From Glaciimonas sp. CA11.2 (GTDB lineage: Bacteria; Pseudomonadota; Gammaproteobacteria; Burkholderiales; Burkholderiaceae_D): a stretch of 64,000 nt of DNA. The notes beneath the pieces are model-generated. The model saw only the letters and a list, made by a program, of their open reading frames with translations. It was not told the DNA's origin and searched no databases. Each line of letters opens with the position of its first letter. Position 1 is the first letter of the stretch. Of the stretch, positions 58,848 through 64,000 are shown piece after piece. Made by a program: the position numbers and the translations under genes. Where the stretch lies: contig NZ_JAVIWL010000001.1 of assembly GCF_034314045.1 (NCBI RefSeq), forward strand, positions 5,314,950 to 5,378,949, written 5' to 3'.

Positions 58848-59270
58848 ATGGAAGAGAATCACTTCGGCTTATCGTGTACTTTGATTGTCAAGCGCTTACG
58901 GAATGGTCGTTGTCAGTATGACCCACGGGCCAAACGCGAATTAGTGGAAGCCAGTTTTCAGCCTGGGGTATCGGTGGCCAAACTGGCGTACCAGCATACG
59001 CTCAATGCCAATTTGTTACGTAAGTGGATTGTCCAATATCAACGCAAAAGCGGTGCGGCCCCGATGAAGGTGACGCGTGTCCCGGCACTGCTTTCTGCAT
59101 TTATTCCTGTGGTGACAGTTAACACTGCAACGCCCGTGACGATGCCCACGCTGCGTGCGAGATTGCCCAACGGCATTGATATCGATGCCAATTGCACGAC
59201 CCGCGACGAGATATTGTCGCTCCTTGAGATGCTTTGCCAGTTGCCATGTTCCGCCTTGACCCGGGACTGA
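58848..59270 (+). CDS. tnpA: IS66 accessory protein TnpA
   Basis: 140-aa protein with an N-terminal Hin/transposase-type HTH (YDPRAKRELVEASFQPGVSV, NLLRKWIVQYQ shape). It is the first of the three IS66 frames and overlaps tnpB. GGGGACAG upstream. Confidence 0.9.
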   Translation: MEENHFGLSCTLIVKRLRNGRCQYDPRAKRELVEASFQPGVSVAKLAYQHTLNANLLRKWIVQYQRKSGAAPMKVTRVPALLSAFIPVVTVNTATPVTMPTLRARLPNGIDIDANCTTRDEILSLLEMLCQLPCSALTRD

Positions 59271-59596
59271 AGGTGCATGTGCACCGGGATGCGGTCGATG
59301 GTCGCAAGAGCATTAACGGACTGGCGGCCATCGTCGAGCAGGCGCTAGGACTCGATCCGTTTGCCCGGGCCGTGTATGTCTTTTGTAACCGGCGGCGCGA
59401 CCGTATCAAACTCTTGCTCTGGGATCGCAACGGATTCTGGTTAATGTTCAAGCGGCTTGAGGCAGACCGCTTCGCCTGGCCGCGTGAAGCCGCGCTGCTG
59501 GAACTGAGCGTCGAACAATTACACTGGCTGCTCGATGGCATTGACCTCAGCGCCATGCACAAACATCCGCTGCGCAGCTATGCGCGGGCGAGCTAA
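59246..59596 (+). CDS. tnpB: IS66 accessory protein TnpB
   Basis: 116 aa (MFRLDPGLKVHVHRDAVDGR ... VYVFCNRRRDRIKLLLWDRN). This is the conserved IS66 Orf2 protein of unknown mechanism needed for transposition. Overlaps the tnpA end. Confidence 0.94.
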   Translation: MFRLDPGLKVHVHRDAVDGRKSINGLAAIVEQALGLDPFARAVYVFCNRRRDRIKLLLWDRNGFWLMFKRLEADRFAWPREAALLELSVEQLHWLLDGIDLSAMHKHPLRSYARAS

Positions 59597-59692
59597 GACA
59601 AATAGTGCAGTTTCATTCGATTGTTGTCGGTAAACAACGGGTAACGCCCTTATGTTGAAATGACGTAAACCTATTTAGCGCGACATTCCGGT

Positions 59693-61321
59693 ATGTTGTC
59701 AGTCATGGCACCTACACAGCTCCACTCCTCGCTTACCGCTGATGCATTTCAGACGCTCATCGCCGAGCGCGACGCTGCGTTGGCGCAACGCGATGCTGTG
59801 CTGGGCGAACGGGATATCGTGCGCGGTGAATTGCGTGTCATGCAAGTCGAGCGCGATCTGCTCAAGGAACAGCTCAAAGCCTTTCAGCGCCGATTATTCG
59901 GCGCAAAGAGCGAAGCGCGCAGCGCCGATCAACGCGACCTGTTTCTCAATGAGGCGGAGGCGCTCGCCGCACACGCTGCCCTGCCATCGCAAGAGAGCGA
60001 AGTAGACATTCCCGTTTCAGGTCATCAGCGCAAGAAACCGGGCCGCAAGCCACTGGACCCGGCATTGCCACGTGAAGTCATTCGCACCACGTTGCCAAAA
60101 TCGGCCCGTATCTGCGCGCATGATGGCGCGATACTGGTGAAAATCGGCGTGGAAGTCAGCGAACAACTCGATATTATTCCGCAGCAAGTACGCGTGATCC
60201 GGCATGAGCGGGTGAAATATGCCTGTCCCTGCTGCGATCAAAGCATCAAAGTTACCCCGACTCGCTTGCGCATTATTCCCAAGGGATTGTTCACCGAAGC
60301 CGCGCTGGCCTGGTTCATTACCGCCAAATTCATCGACGGCTTGCCGCTGTACCGGATTGCGGCGTTAATCAAACGCTTTGGCGGCGATATCTCGCGCAAT
60401 ACCCTGGCCGCCAGTGTGGTGCGCATCGGGATTGCTGTTCAACCGCTGATTAATTTACTGCGCGATCATTTGCTCGACAGTGAGGTCGTATTTGGCGATG
60501 AAACGGTGGTGCAGGTACTCAAGGAGCCCGGGCGCGCAGCCCAAACCAGGAGTTATATGTGGATTCAGATGAACGGCGGCGTCGGTCCGCCGGTACGGCT
60601 ATTCGGCTATGCGCCAGGACGCAGTACCCAACATGGGGCCGATCTCTGGGCCGGCGTGCGCACGGGCGCTGCGTTAATGACCGACGGCTATGCGCCGTAT
60701 AACGCGATATCGGCCGTCAATGGACTTGTCCATTTAGCGTGCTGGGCGCATGTGAGAAGGTATTTTATTGAAGCCGAAGCCGTACTGCCCAGGGAAGCGC
60801 GCAGTGCGCAGCAGCCAGCCACGCAATTCATTACTCTGATCGGTAAACTGTACGCGGCAGAATCTCGTGCCAGCACATTGACGGCGCTGCAACGACAACG
60901 TTTGCGCATGAAATACAGCAAAGCGGTGTTGGCAGCGATCAAAGTCTTGCTCGACCATCATCTGGCAACGACTGCGCCGAGCGGATTGCTGGGCAAAGCC
61001 TTGCAGTATCTGGCAGGGCAATGGCCCAAACTCACGCGCTATGTCGAGAACGGCACCTGGCCGATCGATAATAATGTGGCCGAGAACGCGATTCGGCCGT
61101 TCGTGATCGGGCGCAAGAATTGGCTATTTGCCGATACCGTTGGTGGCGCAAAAGCCAGTGCCAATCTGTACTCATTGATTGAAACGTGCAAGGCGGGAAA
61201 TATTGACGCTTACCAATATCTCACCGAAATGTTCACGGCACTGCCTTATGCCAATACTGTCGATGACTACGAAGCGCTGTTGCCCTGGAATCTGCAGCTG
61301 AAGAACCAGGCACCGGCATAA
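59693..61321 (+). CDS. tnpC: IS66 transposase TnpC
   Basis: 542-aa DDE transposase: N-terminal coiled coil (ERDAALAQRDAVLGERDIVR), a zinc-finger-like segment (YACPCCDQ), the catalytic D in VFGDETVVQV, D in MTDGYAPYN and E in DNNVAENAIRPFVIGRKNW. Intact. ATG at 59705 is an alternative start. Confidence 0.94.
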   Translation: MLSVMAPTQLHSSLTADAFQTLIAERDAALAQRDAVLGERDIVRGELRVMQVERDLLKEQLKAFQRRLFGAKSEARSADQRDLFLNEAEALAAHAALPSQESEVDIPVSGHQRKKPGRKPLDPALPREVIRTTLPKSARICAHDGAILVKIGVEVSEQLDIIPQQVRVIRHERVKYACPCCDQSIKVTPTRLRIIPKGLFTEAALAWFITAKFIDGLPLYRIAALIKRFGGDISRNTLAASVVRIGIAVQPLINLLRDHLLDSEVVFGDETVVQVLKEPGRAAQTRSYMWIQMNGGVGPPVRLFGYAPGRSTQHGADLWAGVRTGAALMTDGYAPYNAISAVNGLVHLACWAHVRRYFIEAEAVLPREARSAQQPATQFITLIGKLYAAESRASTLTALQRQRLRMKYSKAVLAAIKVLLDHHLATTAPSGLLGKALQYLAGQWPKLTRYVENGTWPIDNNVAENAIRPFVIGRKNWLFADTVGGAKASANLYSLIETCKAGNIDAYQYLTEMFTALPYANTVDDYEALLPWNLQLKNQAPA

Positions 61322-61363
61322 ATCAATTTATGCCGCAAGGGACGTGGATGATTGATCGCTTAC

Positions 61364-61697
61364 TATCAATCCACTCACAGCGTGTCAGTTCGAGCACCAG
61401 GGATTTGTTTAAGGTTGGCATCGCCATGAAGTCGAAGGTATCCAGACTCTTGGTCACCGGAAACCTGGCCAGACGGATGCGCCGCTCCATCGTGCGGCGT
61501 TCACGGTCGATACGTTCGAGTTCGCACAACCGTAATAAATAGCGTGGGTAATCTACGCCTTCACGCGCGCAGTCGGCGCCGACCTTCTCATACTCCCGGG
61601 CAAAGGTCGGCAGCTTCAGGGCTTTGAAGTGGTTGACCAACAGTACCTGCGGTGCCACCGTGGTGGTCTCGGACAGCGCCGCGCTGTTGGCGTTCAT
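61364..61697 (-). pseudogene. istB: IstB, N-terminal part (split by IS66)
   Basis: Starts MNANSAALSETTTVAPQ at 61697, overlapping the istA stop (ATGA). Reads LPTFAREYEKVGADCAREGV ... ELTRCEWID and then enters IS66. Continues at 58771. Confidence 0.9.
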
Positions 61698-63229
61698 GCG
61701 AGGTCTCCGGTAACAGGTTGCGTCAGTAGCGCATTCCCGCTGAGCAAGCTGAGGTAGCTGCCGGCATCGGTCGTGCCGACCGTGGCGTTCGGCAAATACG
61801 GATACAGGGTTAAATCCAGCTTGGGTGGTCGTCGTTCGATGGCGCACAATACTAGGTGTTTGATGGCATCAAAGCTGAGCACGCCCAGATGATGGGCCTG
61901 GCCAATGGCACGCTCGACTTGCCCGATGCTGAAGGTTTCCAGCAACCGCAGGACCTGGATATATTCCTTGCGCCCACGCTTGTCCATGCGCGCTTCCAGC
62001 AGGCGTCGCAATCGCTCGAAGGCCGCTGGTAATGCCCACTCTTGCAGCGGTGCAGCCTGGTCAAGCGCACGCGGCTTCCTCTCCAGCAACGCCAGATAGT
62101 GCAGCGGGTTCACCACGAAGTCCGCTTTGGCATAACTGCGACGATGGTGCGCAATGCACTCCGGATTGCCAACCAGATAGATGTCGACCCAGTCGACGGT
62201 GCCTTTGACCAGCACCGCCTGATGACCGTATTGCGTCGGTACCGAATAGTCGTTGGTGCGGTAACGGACCAACGATTGCGATGATACCCGGCTGGTTTGC
62301 TTGTGACTGGCGTCATAGAGCGTTACCGGCAACGGCATCAATGCCGCCCGGTCATGGATGAGGCGCTGGCCGATGGTGTCAGATTGACCACGCAGCACGG
62401 CACGCTGACGTTTCAGGCAGCCGTCCAGCAATTGGCTATTCAATGCAGCGAAGTCATCTGCCACCGGCAATGGCACCATGAAGTGGCGTCGGCTGTAGCC
62501 GACCAGTCCTTCCACTTTACCCTTGTCGTTACCTTTGGCGGGACGTCCGAATTTATCATCAAACAAGTAATAACTCTGCAATTCGGCAAAGGCATGGGTC
62601 CGTCGGCGCTGGCCATCGCCTAATATCTTGGCCACTGCAATCCTGGTGTTGTCGTACAGAATTGATTGCGGCACGCCACCGAGAAACGCGAAGGCAGCAA
62701 GATGACCGTCCAGAAAGGCTTCCGTGTCTTCGGTCGGATACGCCTTGACGAAACACGCATCCGAATGCGGCATGTCCAGGCAGAAATAGTGGAAGCGGAC
62801 CTTCTTGCCGCCGATGTACCCGTCGGCTTCGCCGAAATCGACCTGGGCATGGCCGGGGCGATGCGCCAGTGGCATGAACACTTCCTTCTGCCGGCTGGCC
62901 ACACCGTTGACGTACTCGCGCACCAGGGTGTAGCTACCGTCGTAACCATGCTCGTCACGTAATCGTTCGCGGATACGTACCGCCGTATGGCGCTGTTTCA
63001 CATGGACTTGCTTATCGGCCTCGAGAATGGCGTCGATGATGGCTGCGAACGGTGCCAGCGTCGGAGAGACCGGGGCCGGCGCTCGCCGATATCCCGGCGG
63101 TGCCGCGAACTGGCACATCTTCCTGACGGTATTGCGATGGATACCGAAGTAGCGCGCAACCGCACGCTCACTCTTGTTCTCGACCATCACGGCGCGACGT
63201 ACTTTGACGTATATGTCCACGGGAAACAT
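61694..63229 (-). CDS. istA: IS21-family transposase IstA (element 2)
   Basis: 511-aa transposase. N-terminal HTH (ERAVARYFGIHRNTVRKM), catalytic D in AQVDFGEAD, D in SILYDNTRIA and E in KGKVEGLVGY, then the beta-barrel C-domain. It differs strongly from the istA at 8587, so the two elements belong to separate groups. Intact, but its partner istB is broken. Confidence 0.94.
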   Translation of the reverse strand: MFPVDIYVKVRRAVMVENKSERAVARYFGIHRNTVRKMCQFAAPPGYRRAPAPVSPTLAPFAAIIDAILEADKQVHVKQRHTAVRIRERLRDEHGYDGSYTLVREYVNGVASRQKEVFMPLAHRPGHAQVDFGEADGYIGGKKVRFHYFCLDMPHSDACFVKAYPTEDTEAFLDGHLAAFAFLGGVPQSILYDNTRIAVAKILGDGQRRRTHAFAELQSYYLFDDKFGRPAKGNDKGKVEGLVGYSRRHFMVPLPVADDFAALNSQLLDGCLKRQRAVLRGQSDTIGQRLIHDRAALMPLPVTLYDASHKQTSRVSSQSLVRYRTNDYSVPTQYGHQAVLVKGTVDWVDIYLVGNPECIAHHRRSYAKADFVVNPLHYLALLERKPRALDQAAPLQEWALPAAFERLRRLLEARMDKRGRKEYIQVLRLLETFSIGQVERAIGQAHHLGVLSFDAIKHLVLCAIERRPPKLDLTLYPYLPNATVGTTDAGSYLSLLSGNALLTQPVTGDLA

Positions 63230-63474
63230 CCTTTCCGCCTTTCTTATGCACCATCAAGGGCATAAGACTACAGGCTGGGATTGGTACACTTTTAACGCGC
63301 CATTCACGGCCGTTTCAAGTGCGCTATCCGGTACATTATTCACGCGGCATTTATAGCTCATAATCACGTCAGATAAGTATCTGAGATTTATTAGAGGCGA
63401 TGTCAATGTTTTTGCGAATGATAAAACGTGAGTCGTTGCCGAATTTCCAATCACATCGAATGACCGCTCTTAAT

Positions 63475-63537
63475 CCAGCATCGCTCGTGCTGACAGTGGA
63501 GCTCCGCAAATACGGATACAGCATTAGGTCCAGCTTG
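63475..63537 (-). pseudogene. Relic of an istA 3' end
   Basis: About 20 codons like the IstA C-terminus at 61750-61830: KLDLMLYPYLRSSTVSTSDA against KLDLTLYPYLPNATVGTTDA. A trace of an older, related insertion. Confidence 0.65.
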
Positions 63538-63695
63538 GATATTCACGCGCTATTTATGGATTTTCGCGTCCGCGAAAATACCGCTTAATTTAATAGATAC
63601 ATTATGCATTCAACCAGTTAGCGCTGGAGAATTTGTTGTTTAAAAATGAAGCTAACCAAACAGAAAGGCGAGCGTCAGCCGCTTTTATGTGCGTA

Positions 63696-63947
63696 GCGCG
63701 CCAACGCGCGGAGGGCAGGATGAGAGCCCCAAGGCGAGCAAAGCTATGTTTTCGCCCCAGCGGAAAATAGCTGTTCCCGTCTTGAGCTCACGCCAGTGTG
63801 CTCAAGATTGCCACTCGTTCAGAGTGGCAACCAAGCAAGGATGGCTGCGCCCAAGTGCAGCCAAACTCTTTTGAGCGAAGCGTCCGCCCCAGCGGCAAAA
63901 GAGTGTGCCTTGCTGCCGTCGTCAGGACCCGCAGCCAGCGGGCACTC
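63696..63947. repeat. Array of seven consecutive stem-loops
   Basis: Stems: GCGCG/CGCGC 63696-63709; AGCTAT...ATAGCT 63742-63772; CTTGAGC/GCTCAAG 63781-63806; TTGCCACTC/GAGTGGCAA 63808-63830; TGGCTGC/GCAGCCA 63842-63863; ACTCTTTTG/CAAAAGAGT 63865-63904; CCCGC/GCGGG 63928-63942. CGCCCCAGCGG occurs in the loops of the second and sixth. No gene overlaps convincingly. May be a structured RNA or a plasmid/ICE control region. Confidence 0.6.
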
Positions 63948-64000
63948 GACCAAAGCGGAAAAGCATGGAGCGTCCAGCGCAACCCGAAGGGCGATACTAC

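Larger units (their letters stand above)
58772..61363 (+). mobile_element. IS66-family insertion sequence, 2592 bp
   Basis: Ends GTAAGCGATCA... and ...TGATCGCTTAC are the IS66-type GTAAGCG termini. Flanked by an 8-bp duplication as usual for IS66. Carries tnpA, tnpB and tnpC in order. Confidence 0.94.
58088..63355 (-). mobile_element. IS21-family element 2, interrupted by IS66
   Basis: The left end TGTCAATGCCGGAGTAAAG and right end ...GCGGCATTTATA are imperfect complements (26 bp), and both contain the subterminal unit GGTACACTTTTAACGCGCC. Without the IS66 insert it is about 2.67 kb. Contains istA and a split istB. No target duplication was found; the right boundary is less sure than the left. 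Confidence 0.85.

Noticed and set aside
58848..61321. IS66 genes as part of the gallate transposon
   Set aside because: They lie outside the right inverted repeat (57853) and inside a different element with its own target duplication.

Overview
The window looks like the chromosome of a betaproteobacterium, order Burkholderiales, perhaps Oxalobacteraceae. The evidence is the iscR / uvrB / class I aminotransferase neighbourhood, an E. coli-length SerA, the general style of the predicted proteins, and the combination of ISC and SUF iron-sulfur systems. The assignment is an inference from protein resemblance; no rRNA is present.

Layout. (1) 1-6.5 kb is core: the start of iscR with an IscR-type box, a TetR regulator, a uracil-DNA-glycosylase-like protein, uvrB, an aromatic/aspartate aminotransferase, and tRNA-Asn with its promoter and terminator. 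(2) 6.5-12.95 kb is an eroded integrative island at tRNA-Asn: a tyrosine recombinase, then the 5' end of a type I restriction gene hsdR split by an IS21-family element (6-bp target duplication) and cut again by an IS3-family element. (3) 12.95-37.9 kb is one run of about 28 genes on the minus strand. It is unusually rich in iron-sulfur biology. It carries the assembly genes sufABCDSU, bolA, grxD, two nfu genes, an mrp/apbC-DUF971 fusion and erpA. Interleaved with them are Fe-S-using enzymes: thiC, moaA, lipA, ispH, a solitary nuoI, a Rieske ferredoxin and a sulfite-reductase remnant. A SufR-like repressor diverges from sufA, with a perfect 16-bp palindrome next to the predicted suf -10 box, and aconitase (acnA) follows. 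Several members of the run are damaged: ispH and folE each carry one in-frame nonsense codon, selO is truncated by a 45-bp IS end, and cysJ/cysI is a deletion fusion.

(4) 42.0-58.0 kb is a second IS3 copy interrupted by a 14,659-bp Tn3-family transposon. The transposon has 38-bp terminal inverted repeats, a 5-bp TAATA target duplication, a tnpR-res-tnpA module and, as cargo, what appears to be a full gallate route: gallate dioxygenase, oxalomesaconate tautomerase, LigJ-type hydratase, CHA aldolase, an MFS transporter, a porin and a LysR regulator with two helix-turn-helix domains. One cargo gene, a DUF1932-type dehydrogenase, has an amber codon. (5) 58.0-63.4 kb is a second IS21-type element whose istB is interrupted by an IS66 element (8-bp duplication). 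The end of the window holds an istA relic and a dense series of stem-loops.

How it fits together: the core supplies Fe-S cofactors (ISC from the left edge, SUF in the middle) to enzymes of isoprenoid, lipoate, thiamine, molybdopterin and TCA metabolism. The accessory DNA adds an aromatic-acid catabolic unit and shows nested IS activity. Insertions, deletions and three different premature stop codons together suggest a genome undergoing recent gene loss, or redundancy of the damaged copies. All calls come from reading the sequence; no database search was possible.
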